This document shows positions 1 through 6,207 of a stretch of 9,450 nt of DNA, piece by piece (position 1 is the first letter of the stretch; every line of letters starts with the position of its first letter). The DNA is taken from the NCBI GenBank assembly GCA_022360415.1, contig JAKSDB010000175.1, forward strand, positions 1 through 9,450, given 5' to 3'. Both the position numbers and the translations under genes were made by a program. Source of the DNA: Chlorobiales bacterium. Lineage in GTDB: Bacteria; Bacteroidota; Chlorobiia; Chlorobiales; Chlorobiaceae. A model generated the notes under the pieces. That model saw only the letters and a program-made list of their open reading frames with translations. It was not told where the DNA came from and did no database searches.

Positions 1-73
1 GCATACTGATTTTTATCCTGTATATTCAGGTCAATCCAAATCCATCAAACAGGATTGAAGAACATTTTTACTT

Positions 74-1285
74 ATGAGTTTTCCACCTGTCAAAGAGCAA
101 CTCGACCTTATCGTCGGCAATACCGTTGAAATTATCAACGAGGAAGAGCTTGAGCGGAAACTGGCCAGAAGTTTCGAAACCCGAAAACCGCTGAAAATCA
201 AGCTCGGCGCCGATCCATCCAGACCCGACCTGCACCTCGGTCATTCTGTCGTTCTGAGAAAGCTCAGGGAATTTCAGGACCTGGGACATGAAGCTATTCT
301 TATTATCGGCGATTTCACCGCCATGATCGGCGATCCGTCGGGGAAAAGCAAAACCAGGCCCCAGCTTTCCGCTGATGAAGCCAGAAAAAATGGTCAAACC
401 TACTTCGAACAGGCATCGATCATCCTCGAACGGAGAAAAACCACCATATGTTATAACTCGGAATGGCTCGGGAGGATGACATTCGACGATGTCATCAGGC
501 TTTCCAGCCATTACACTGTGGCAAGAATGCTTGAAAGGGACGATTTCGAGAAACGCTACAGACTGCGCGAACCGATCTCCATTCACGAGTTTCTCTACCC
601 GCTTGCCCAGGGCATGGATTCGGTCCATCTGCGCAACGACATCGAGCTCGGCGGAACCGACCAGAAATTCAATCTGCTTGTCGGCAGAGACCTGCAACGA
701 GAGTACGGTATTCAACCCCAGGTCTGCATCACCATGCCTCTGCTTGTCGGCACATTCGGCGAGGAGAAAATGTCGAAATCGCTCGGCAACGCAATCTGCT
801 TCAATGACTCCGCGGAAGATATCTATGGAAAAACTCTTTCCATTCCGGATGAACTGATCGAGACCTATTTCACCCTTCTTCTTACCGGCCCGAAACAGCC
901 GCTGGAGCTTTTCAGGGAAGTTATCAGACAGAACCCGAGAGAAGCCAAAAGAACGCTCGCCAAGCATGTTGTTTCAATCTACCATTCCTCTGAAGATGCG
1001 GAAAAAGCCGAGGAGCATTTCGACCGGGTTTTTGTTCATAAAAAGGCGCCCGCCGACATCGAGCTCGTTACGTTCGAGACCGGGTCCGTTCCGTTGGCAG
1101 AGCTTCTCGTGCGGCTCGGGGCATCTTCTTCAAAAAGCGAAGCCCGCAGGCTCATCAGTCAGAACGCCGTACAAATCGACAATACCCGGATCAGTGACAT
1201 CAATTACGAGGTATCGCTTGAAACCGAGCCGAAAATCCTGAAAGCAGGGAAGAGAAAATTTTTCAGGATTGCCATAAAAAAATGA
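74..1285 (+). CDS. tyrS: Tyrosyl-tRNA synthetase (KMSKS-type, TyrZ-like)
   Basis: This cytoplasmic class I enzyme charges tRNA-Tyr with tyrosine at the expense of ATP. The protein is 403 aa, normal for the family. Seen in the sequence: the HIGH-type motif HLGH at residues 54-57 after a GADPSRPDLHLGH block, the TyrRS-typical GGTDQ at 193-197, and KMSKS at 232-236. A C-terminal S4 RNA-binding domain runs from about residue 339 to 400. The intact KMSKS, instead of the KFGKS/T of the E. coli and Bacillus TyrS group, places it in the second bacterial TyrRS subfamily. The ATG at 74 gives the expected N-terminus. Upstream there is only a weak ribosome-binding site (GAAG at 58-61), and an AGGA at 51-54 is too far away. 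It is the first of five closely spaced plus-strand genes. Any promoter probably lies left of the window. I see nothing broken in it. Confidence 0.97.
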   Translation: MSFPPVKEQLDLIVGNTVEIINEEELERKLARSFETRKPLKIKLGADPSRPDLHLGHSVVLRKLREFQDLGHEAILIIGDFTAMIGDPSGKSKTRPQLSADEARKNGQTYFEQASIILERRKTTICYNSEWLGRMTFDDVIRLSSHYTVARMLERDDFEKRYRLREPISIHEFLYPLAQGMDSVHLRNDIELGGTDQKFNLLVGRDLQREYGIQPQVCITMPLLVGTFGEEKMSKSLGNAICFNDSAEDIYGKTLSIPDELIETYFTLLLTGPKQPLELFREVIRQNPREAKRTLAKHVVSIYHSSEDAEKAEEHFDRVFVHKKAPADIELVTFETGSVPLAELLVRLGASSSKSEARRLISQNAVQIDNTRISDINYEVSLETEPKILKAGKRKFFRIAIKK

Positions 1286-1307
1286 TTCGGGAAAATCCTG
1301 CTTTTTC
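1231..1307 (+). repeat. Alternating inverted/direct repeats at the tyrS 3' end, possible weak terminator
   Basis: AATCCTGAAA (1234-1243) is perfectly complementary to TTTCAGGATT (1261-1270), with both copies inside the end of tyrS. The 10-mer GAAAATCCTG occurs at 1231-1240 and again at 1291-1300. The CAGGATT part can therefore pair either with the upstream copy or with AATCCTG at 1294-1300. The downstream pairing is followed by CTTTTTCC, as in a weak intrinsic terminator. The stems are A+T-rich and the downstream loop is about 23 nt, so stability is doubtful. The arrangement and complementarity are seen directly; any role in transcription is inference. Confidence 0.35.
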
Positions 1308-1308
1308 C

Positions 1309-1314
1309 TATACT
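1309..1314 (+). promoter_or_regulatory. Possible -10 element upstream of the arginine decarboxylase gene
   Basis: TATACT matches the bacterial -10 consensus at five of six positions and would start a transcript near 1321, about 40 nt before the TTG start at 1362. There is no convincing -35 at 16-18 nt upstream (TTCGGG at best). The gene may instead be transcribed only from the tyrS side. This is a low-confidence candidate. Confidence 0.2.
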
Positions 1315-1348
1315 TGCTCAGTTTTCAGCATTTTTGACATTACTATCC

Positions 1349-1352
1349 GGAG
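1349..1352 (+). promoter_or_regulatory. Ribosome-binding site supporting a TTG start
   Basis: GGAG lies 9 nt before the TTG at 1362. It decides the start of the arginine decarboxylase gene: no in-frame ATG precedes the conserved N-terminal SFVPEKVFFTKG block. Confidence 0.6.
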
Positions 1353-1361
1353 ACCGCGGCG

Positions 1362-1907
1362 TTGTCGTTTGTACCTGAAAAAGTTTTTTTCACAAAAGGT
1401 GTCGGAAGGCACAAGGAATATCTTTCCTCGTTCGAGCTTGCGCTGAGAGATGCAAAAATTGAAAAATGCAATCTGGTAACCGTCTCAAGTATTTTCCCCC
1501 CGAAATGCAAACGACTGAACGTCGAAGAGGGACTTAAACTGCTCTCCCCCGGCGAAATAACCTTTGCCGTTATGGCCAGAAACTCGACCAATGAGCATGG
1601 CCGCCTGATCGCGTCATCGATCGGCGTTGCGCTGCCCGCAGACGAGTCTCTGTACGGGTACCTTTCGGAACATCATCCTTTCGGGCAAACCTCGGAACAG
1701 TCGGGGGAGTATGCCGAAGACCTTGCCGCCACCATGCTTGCAACGACGCTCGGTATCGAGTTCGACCCGAACAAGCACTGGGACGAACGGGAAGGTATCT
1801 ACAAAATGAGCGGGAAAATCATCAACTCGTTCAACATCACACAGTCAGCCGAAGGCGAAAACGGTTTATGGACAACCGTTATTGCCTGCGCGGTATTACT
1901 TCCCTGA
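1362..1907 (+). CDS. pdaD: Pyruvoyl-dependent arginine decarboxylase (TTG start)
   Basis: This enzyme converts arginine to agmatine plus CO2, the entry to polyamine synthesis, using a self-made pyruvoyl group instead of PLP. The family is translated as a proenzyme that cuts itself at a Ser-Ser bond. Here LVTVSSIFPP spans residues 38-47. By analogy with the Methanocaldococcus jannaschii enzyme, cleavage is expected between S42 and S43, with S43 becoming the pyruvoyl of the alpha chain. The conserved GYLSEHH block contains E103, which by position corresponds to the catalytic glutamate of the archaeal enzyme. Conserved IASSIGVALP and EYAEDLAATML stretches are also present. The length is 181 aa, typical for the family. 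The start is TTG, supported by GGAG 9 nt upstream. The gene lies 76 nt after tyrS and 55 nt before the DedA gene. It is intact and the family assignment is strong; substrate specificity rests on family membership. Confidence 0.93.
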   Translation: MSFVPEKVFFTKGVGRHKEYLSSFELALRDAKIEKCNLVTVSSIFPPKCKRLNVEEGLKLLSPGEITFAVMARNSTNEHGRLIASSIGVALPADESLYGYLSEHHPFGQTSEQSGEYAEDLAATMLATTLGIEFDPNKHWDEREGIYKMSGKIINSFNITQSAEGENGLWTTVIACAVLLP

Positions 1908-1962
1908 TACCGTCATCAGGGCAAAACTGTAACCCGGGCCCCGTTATGGCGGCTTATTGCTT

Positions 1963-2553
1963 ATGCAGGAGATTCACACGCTTGAAGAGCTTGTTATCTG
2001 GGGTGGTTACGCACTGCTCTTCGCAATTGTCTTTGCAGAAACCGGCCTGTTTGCAGGTTTTTTCCTGCCCGGGGATTCCCTGCTCATTACCGCCGGGCTG
2101 ATAGCCGCTTCAGGACAGCTCGATCTTGCCCTTGTCATTGCAACACTCTGTTTCGGGGCAATAATCGGCGACTCGACCGGCTACTTTATCGGCACCCAGC
2201 TTCAACGAGCCTTCCTCGACAAACCAGAAAGCCGTTTTTTCCGAAAAGAGCATCTCGACAAAACCGAACGATTCTATGCGAAACATGGCTCGAAAGCGGT
2301 TTTTCTCGCCCGTTTCGTCCCTGTGGTAAGGAGCTTTGCAGCAACGCTCGCGGGCGTCGCCGGGATGCCCTACCAGGTTTTTCTGTTTTACAGCGTATCG
2401 GGCTCCATCGTATGGGTGCTCTGTTTTACCTCGATCGGCTATTTTCTTGCTGCCCTGTTTCCCGATCTGGTTGATTTTGTACATTACATTATTCTCGCGG
2501 GCATTGTCATTATCATTGCCAACTCTTTGAAACACCTCAGAAAGAAGGCCTGA
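1963..2553 (+). CDS. DedA-family (SNARE-associated/VTT domain) membrane protein, probable undecaprenyl-phosphate translocase
   Basis: This is an inner-membrane protein of about 196 aa. DedA proteins such as B. subtilis UptA return undecaprenyl phosphate, the lipid carrier for cell-wall sugars, from the outer to the inner leaflet. Hallmarks seen: E26-T-G-L-F near a hydrophobic N-terminal segment, LPGDS with D38, GDSTGYFIG at 69-77, and ARFVPVVRSF with R117 and R123. The spacing E26/D38/R117/R123 is the same as that of the functionally required E39/D51/R130/R136 of E. coli YqjA, as I recall that numbering. Hydrophobic segments follow at roughly 130-165 and 172-190. I chose the ATG at 1963 (GGCGG about 10 nt upstream) over an in-frame TTG at 1957, which would add two residues and crowd the ribosome-binding site. 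The stop is 25 nt before the DUF368 gene. Family confidence is high; the substrate is inferred from relatives. Confidence 0.92.
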   Translation: MQEIHTLEELVIWGGYALLFAIVFAETGLFAGFFLPGDSLLITAGLIAASGQLDLALVIATLCFGAIIGDSTGYFIGTQLQRAFLDKPESRFFRKEHLDKTERFYAKHGSKAVFLARFVPVVRSFAATLAGVAGMPYQVFLFYSVSGSIVWVLCFTSIGYFLAALFPDLVDFVHYIILAGIVIIIANSLKHLRKKA

Positions 2554-2578
2554 ATCCAGGCAGGAAAAACGCAAATCA

Positions 2579-3535
2579 ATGATCTCGAAAATAGTACTAT
2601 ACTATCTTCCAGTATCGGTCAAGGGAATCCTCATGGGCGCAGCCGATGTGATTCCGGGCGTTTCCGGGGGTACCATTGCATTTATCACCGGCATTTACGA
2701 AACCCTGATCGCTTCCCTGAAATCAATAAACAGAAAGGCGCTGGGAAGACTCTTGCGGTTTGATCTCCGCTCTTTCTGGAAAAGCGTGAACGGGGGATTT
2801 CTGCTGAGTCTCCTACTGGGGATCCTTATCAGCATCCTCACCCTGTCGAGATTCATTCTTTTTCTGCTCGAACACCACACGCTGCTGCTGCTTTCGTTTT
2901 TTTTCGGACTGATTATCGCCTCGGCTGTCGTTATAGTCCGAAGAACTTCCTCTCATACCTTTGCAGGCTGGGCAGCCGGGGTCTCAGGCACAGCTGCCGC
3001 TTTTCTGATAACGAGCCTCTCTCCGATCAGCACACCTGATAGCTGGTGGTTCATCTTTCTTTCCGGGGCAATTGCGATATGCGCAATGATCCTTCCCGGC
3101 ATATCCGGCAGTTTCATTCTGCTGCTTCTTGGAAAATACTCTTTTATCCTTGGTGCAATCAGAGATCTCGATTTTGCGCTGATAGCTATTTTTGGCACAG
3201 GATGCCTGGCCGGGCTGCTCGGGTTCGTCAGGATTCTCTCACAACTCCTGCAGCGTTACCATGACCAGACGATGCTGTTTCTTGCAGGCGTCATGATCGG
3301 CTCGCTCGGCAAGATCTGGCCCTGGAAAGTACCTGTACCGGATGCAGCGCCGGAGGGTGAAAACGCCCTGCTTTTTTCATTGAACGTCATGCCGGAAACC
3401 TATTTTCATACGACCGGAGCGGATCCTCTGGTCGTTTCCGCGATGATGCTCATGGCTGCCGGTCTGTTTCTGGTGTTTATCCTGGAGTTCATTTCAGCAA
3501 AGGCGCACAAAAAACACGCAGGCTACTCCTTGTAA
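2579..3535 (+). CDS. DUF368 / PopT-family polyprenyl-phosphate transporter
   Basis: This is a multi-spanning inner-membrane protein of 318 aa. DUF368 proteins were recently shown to be polyprenyl-phosphate (undecaprenyl-phosphate) transporters (PopT), a family unrelated to DedA. The signature KGILMGAADVIPGVSGGT spans residues 15-32. A second, similar block, MILPGISGSF, starts near 170 with PGISG at 173-177. This gives an internal duplication in which each half carries a P-G-[IV]-S-G loop followed by a hydrophobic helix. Strongly hydrophobic segments lie at about 72-97, 101-120, 130-148, 155-172 and 180-215, with a last one near the C-terminus. The start ATG has AGGA about 13 nt upstream, a rather long spacing. 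It sits 25 nt after the DedA gene and 19 nt before nadB, so all are likely co-transcribed. Family assignment is strong. The biological role in this organism is inferred. Confidence 0.92.
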   Translation: MISKIVLYYLPVSVKGILMGAADVIPGVSGGTIAFITGIYETLIASLKSINRKALGRLLRFDLRSFWKSVNGGFLLSLLLGILISILTLSRFILFLLEHHTLLLLSFFFGLIIASAVVIVRRTSSHTFAGWAAGVSGTAAAFLITSLSPISTPDSWWFIFLSGAIAICAMILPGISGSFILLLLGKYSFILGAIRDLDFALIAIFGTGCLAGLLGFVRILSQLLQRYHDQTMLFLAGVMIGSLGKIWPWKVPVPDAAPEGENALLFSLNVMPETYFHTTGADPLVVSAMMLMAAGLFLVFILEFISAKAHKKHAGYSL

Positions 3536-3554
3536 CATATCTTCATAGTGTTTT

Positions 3555-5150
3555 ATGAAAGAAGAAATTAAAACCGATGTACTGGTCATCGGCAGCGGTA
3601 TCGGAGGTTTGTATTTCGCACTGCACACCGCCGATTACGCAAACGTCACCATAATCACGAAAAAAGAAAGCTGCGCTTCCAATACCAACTGGGCTCAGGG
3701 CGGCATTGCCGCCACCGTCGGCGAAAACGACAGCACCGAGCTGCATATCGAGGATACACTTGGCGCCGGGGCCGGCTTGTGCAACCGCGAGATGGTTACA
3801 CTGATGGTGAGAGAAGGACCGCAGCACATCGAAAAACTGATTGACCTCGGCGTTGAGTTCACAACCACCAATGGCGAAAACCTCGATCTCGGGCGGGAAG
3901 GGGGACATTCAAGAAAAAGGATCGTCCATGCAAAAGACCTGACCGGACAGGAAGTTGAACAGGCCCTGCTCGACAAAGTCAACAGCCATCCGAACATCAC
4001 GCTGCTCGAGCACCATTTTGCCATAGAGCTTCTGACTGAGCACCATTTAAAAATCAAGACCAACGACATCACCTGTTACGGTGCATATGCGCTTGACTCA
4101 AAAAACAGGAAACTGAAAAAAATTCTTGCGAAAATAACCATGGTTGCAGCAGGAGGGCTCGGCCAGGTTTACCTGCATACGACCAATCCCCCGATAGCGA
4201 CGGGCGACGGTATTGCCATGGCCTACCGTGCCGGCGCAATGATTTCAAATATGGAGTTTGTCCAGTTTCACCCGACCTCGCTTTACCATCCGAAAGCGAA
4301 ATCATTCCTTATTTCCGAGGCGGTGCGCGGTTTCGGAGGAGTTCTGAAGCTGAAAAACGGCCAGGAGTTCATGCACAAGTACGATAAACGGGAAAACCTT
4401 GCCCCAAGGGACATCGTGGCACGGGCAATAGACTCGGAGATGAAGAAAACAGGCGACGAATGTGTTTTTCTTGACGTCACCCACCTCGACCGTGAGAAAA
4501 CCATCGAGCACTTTCCGAACATCTATGAAACCTGCCTTCAGTTCGGCATCGACATGAAAAAGGAGATGATACCTGTCGTCCCCGCTGCACATTACTCCTG
4601 CGGCGGCATCAAGACAGATTCGTTCGGCAGAACAAGCATCAGCCGCCTCTATGCCTGCGGAGAAACAACCTGCACCGGAGTTCATGGCGCGAACAGACTT
4701 GCGAGCAATTCGCTTCTCGAGGCACTTGTGTTCGCATACAGAACATACACCGATATCAGGGAGGCCATTGCCACACTGCAAAACGACACACCATTCCCCG
4801 ACTGGGACGACAGCGGAACGGTCAACCCGGAGGAGTGGATTCTCGTGTCGCATAACAAAAAAGAAGCCCAGCAGGTCATGAACGACTATGTAGGGATCGT
4901 GCGCAGTGATTTGAGGCTCCAGAGGGCAAAACGAAGGATCGAGTTTCTCAAGGAGGAAACGGAGCAGTACTACAAGAAAACAAAGATTACCACCCAGATC
5001 CTGGAGCTCCGCAACATCATCAAGGTTGCGAACCTTATCATCGACGGCGCAATCATGCGCAGGGAATCAAGAGGACTGCACTATACAACCGACTACCCGA
5101 TGACCGATGACAAGCATTTTCTTATAGACACAAAACAGCGATCGTTTTGA
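3555..5150 (+). CDS. nadB: L-aspartate oxidase (NAD biosynthesis)
   Basis: NadB is an FAD enzyme that oxidises L-aspartate to iminoaspartate, the first step of de novo NAD synthesis, and hands it to quinolinate synthase NadA. The protein is 531 aa, the usual size. Seen: the dinucleotide-binding GSGIGG at residues 13-18; the flavoprotein block NWAQGGIAA near 49; QFHPTSL with H239; LAPRD with R285; HYSCGG with H346; and VHGANRLASNSLLEA with R381. These blocks match the FAD/dicarboxylate site shared with succinate dehydrogenase and fumarate reductase flavoproteins. The C-terminal helical region ends with HYTTDYP. A succinate dehydrogenase subunit is less likely: no iron-sulfur or membrane subunit genes adjoin it, and the sequence pattern is that of NadB. 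No clear ribosome-binding site precedes the ATG at 3555. No nadA or nadC is in the window. It ends tail to tail with nadE, which performs the last step of the same pathway. Confidence 0.95.
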   Translation: MKEEIKTDVLVIGSGIGGLYFALHTADYANVTIITKKESCASNTNWAQGGIAATVGENDSTELHIEDTLGAGAGLCNREMVTLMVREGPQHIEKLIDLGVEFTTTNGENLDLGREGGHSRKRIVHAKDLTGQEVEQALLDKVNSHPNITLLEHHFAIELLTEHHLKIKTNDITCYGAYALDSKNRKLKKILAKITMVAAGGLGQVYLHTTNPPIATGDGIAMAYRAGAMISNMEFVQFHPTSLYHPKAKSFLISEAVRGFGGVLKLKNGQEFMHKYDKRENLAPRDIVARAIDSEMKKTGDECVFLDVTHLDREKTIEHFPNIYETCLQFGIDMKKEMIPVVPAAHYSCGGIKTDSFGRTSISRLYACGETTCTGVHGANRLASNSLLEALVFAYRTYTDIREAIATLQNDTPFPDWDDSGTVNPEEWILVSHNKKEAQQVMNDYVGIVRSDLRLQRAKRRIEFLKEETEQYYKKTKITTQILELRNIIKVANLIIDGAIMRRESRGLHYTTDYPMTDDKHFLIDTKQRSF

Positions 5151-5153
5151 GGC

Positions 5154-5282
5154 ACCTCCATTAATTTGTTACGCGCCATGATTACTTCGTTGAGCGGTGC
5201 TCAAAATCCTCATGTACCTTATGTACACTCCGGTTTCTCTGGCTCCGTTCGCCTCGTAGCGCTCACAACAATTAATAAAGGT
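5154..5282. repeat. Intergenic element with inverted ends and internal hairpins (unidentified)
   Basis: The left end ACCTCCATTAATT (5154-5166) matches the complement of the right end AATTAATAAAGGT (5270-5282) at 11 of 13 positions. Complementarity continues imperfectly inward through a GCGC on each side (5173-5176 and 5259-5262 approximately). Inside lie two smaller dyads: TTGAGC (5190-5195) with GCTCAA (5199-5204), 3-nt loop, and TGTAC (5213-5217) with GTACA (5223-5227), 5-nt loop. The unit is about 129 bp and occupies most of the gap between nadB and nadE. It contains no convincing gene: an open frame runs through on the minus strand but has no ribosome-binding site or recognisable protein. 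It looks like a small dispersed palindromic repeat or MITE-like element, but one window cannot show whether it recurs in the genome. Confidence 0.4.
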
Positions 5283-5298
5283 ACCCTGAAATAAGGTG

Positions 5299-5330
5299 GG
5301 ATGGCTGGTTATCAAGCTAACCAGCCATCC
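5299..5330. terminator. Strong stem-loop between convergent nadB and nadE, probable bidirectional terminator
   Basis: GGATGGCTGGTTA (5299-5311) and TAACCAGCCATCC (5318-5330) form a perfect 13-bp stem with a 6-nt loop, TCAAGC. It is placed where convergent genes usually share a terminator: 149 nt after the nadB stop and 38 nt after the nadE stop. Neither side carries a clean T tract directly after the stem. On the plus strand only scattered T runs follow (CCTTTTGG, then CTTTTTCC further on). It could stop transcription in either direction, or simply protect the 3' ends. Confidence 0.6.
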
Positions 5331-5367
5331 GGCTTGTTGCCTTTTGGCCTTTGACTTTTTCCTTTCT

Positions 5368-6201
5368 TCATTTAATCTCCTGCCAGTCCCTTGCATAACG
5401 GAAATCGATGCCGGGAGTACGGGCGGAAACCTTTGCGATCACCGGCATCATCCTTTTGTACTGGTTTCTCACGACCATTTTCCTGACCTTGTCATAAAAG
5501 GCTTCATCGATGCCTTCCTCTACAATGGCGTCTCTGCTCATTCTTTTTTCAAGCATCATATAGAGAAGCATGTCCGCCTCTTCATACCCGAAACCGAGGT
5601 CCGCTTCGTCGCTCTGCCCATCCCAGAGATCAGCGGAGGGTGTTTTTTCAACAATCTCCACCGGCAGCCGGAGATGACGGGCAAGACCCCATATCTGGGT
5701 TTTGTAGAGGTCACCTATCGGATTGACTGCCGAGGCCATATCCCCGAACAGGGTTCCGTAACCAAGCAGCAGCTCTGTTTTATTGCTCGTGCCGACAACA
5801 AGATGCCCGTCCCTTGCAGAAACATCATAGAGATAGAGCATCCTTGTTCTCGCCATGACATTCCCCATACGCAGCCTGCCTGCATCGGGAACAGTCCGGA
5901 AAAAAGCATCGACGACACCGGAAATCTCAACCTCTTCAGACCGAACTCCTGTTTTCTCGACCATCATTCTCGCGTGCCGGATGCTTTCGGGACTGCTTGT
6001 CCTGTAAGGCATCACTACTGCAAGCACGTTATCCGGTCCGAGGGCTCTTGCCGCGAGCTTGCAGACAACCGCGGAATCGATCCCTCCTGAAAGGCCGAGT
6101 GCTACCGACCGGAACCCGAATTTACTGATCTCGTTACGGATAAAAGCCTGCAGCATATCCTCAACCAGGGCATAGTTAAGATGAAGACATTGTCGGTTCA
6201 T
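5368..6201 (-). CDS. nadE: NH3-dependent NAD+ synthetase
   Basis: NadE performs the final step of NAD synthesis: deamido-NAD+ (nicotinic acid adenine dinucleotide) is adenylylated with ATP and amidated to NAD+. The 277-aa protein carries the ATP pyrophosphatase loop SGGIDS at residues 38-43, the GNVMARTR block at 113-120, GTSNKTE at 137-143 and the following GYGTLFGD at 147-154. It lacks the large N-terminal nitrilase (glutaminase) domain of the two-domain enzymes, so ammonia or a separate amidotransferase must supply nitrogen. The ATG at 6201 is 6 nt downstream of the stop of the EnvC-like gene, without a clear Shine-Dalgarno sequence. This suggests translation coupled to the upstream gene on one transcript. 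Downstream is the strong stem-loop shared with nadB. Confidence 0.95.
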   Translation of the reverse strand: MNRQCLHLNYALVEDMLQAFIRNEISKFGFRSVALGLSGGIDSAVVCKLAARALGPDNVLAVVMPYRTSSPESIRHARMMVEKTGVRSEEVEISGVVDAFFRTVPDAGRLRMGNVMARTRMLYLYDVSARDGHLVVGTSNKTELLLGYGTLFGDMASAVNPIGDLYKTQIWGLARHLRLPVEIVEKTPSADLWDGQSDEADLGFGYEEADMLLYMMLEKRMSRDAIVEEGIDEAFYDKVRKMVVRNQYKRMMPVIAKVSARTPGIDFRYARDWQEIK

Positions 6202-6207
6202 GGTTTT

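Noticed and set aside
68..967. 299-codon minus-strand frame opposite tyrS
   Set aside because: Same reason: it is an antisense shadow of a gene with all catalytic motifs intact.
1334..1339. TTGACA upstream of the arginine decarboxylase as a -35 box
   Set aside because: It is only 22 nt before the TTG start, with G+C-rich sequence and no -10 at the right distance.
1362..1907. The TTG start as a sign of a truncated gene or sequencing error
   Set aside because: Length and N-terminus fit the family, GGAG lies at a normal distance, and no upstream in-frame ATG is needed.
3555..5150. Succinate dehydrogenase/fumarate reductase flavoprotein instead of NadB
   Set aside because: There are no iron-sulfur or membrane-anchor subunit genes nearby, and the HANRLASNSLLEA and NWAQGGIAA blocks read as NadB.
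5160..5280. Integron attC-like site
   Set aside because: The ends have loosely similar GTTAC / CACAAC sequences, but the GTTRRRY and RYYYAAC core sites are not present and no integrase or cassette is nearby.
5169..5396. 75-codon minus-strand open frame across the nadB-nadE gap
   Set aside because: It overlaps the end of nadE, runs through a 13-bp hairpin and the inverted-end element, has no ribosome-binding site and looks like no known protein.
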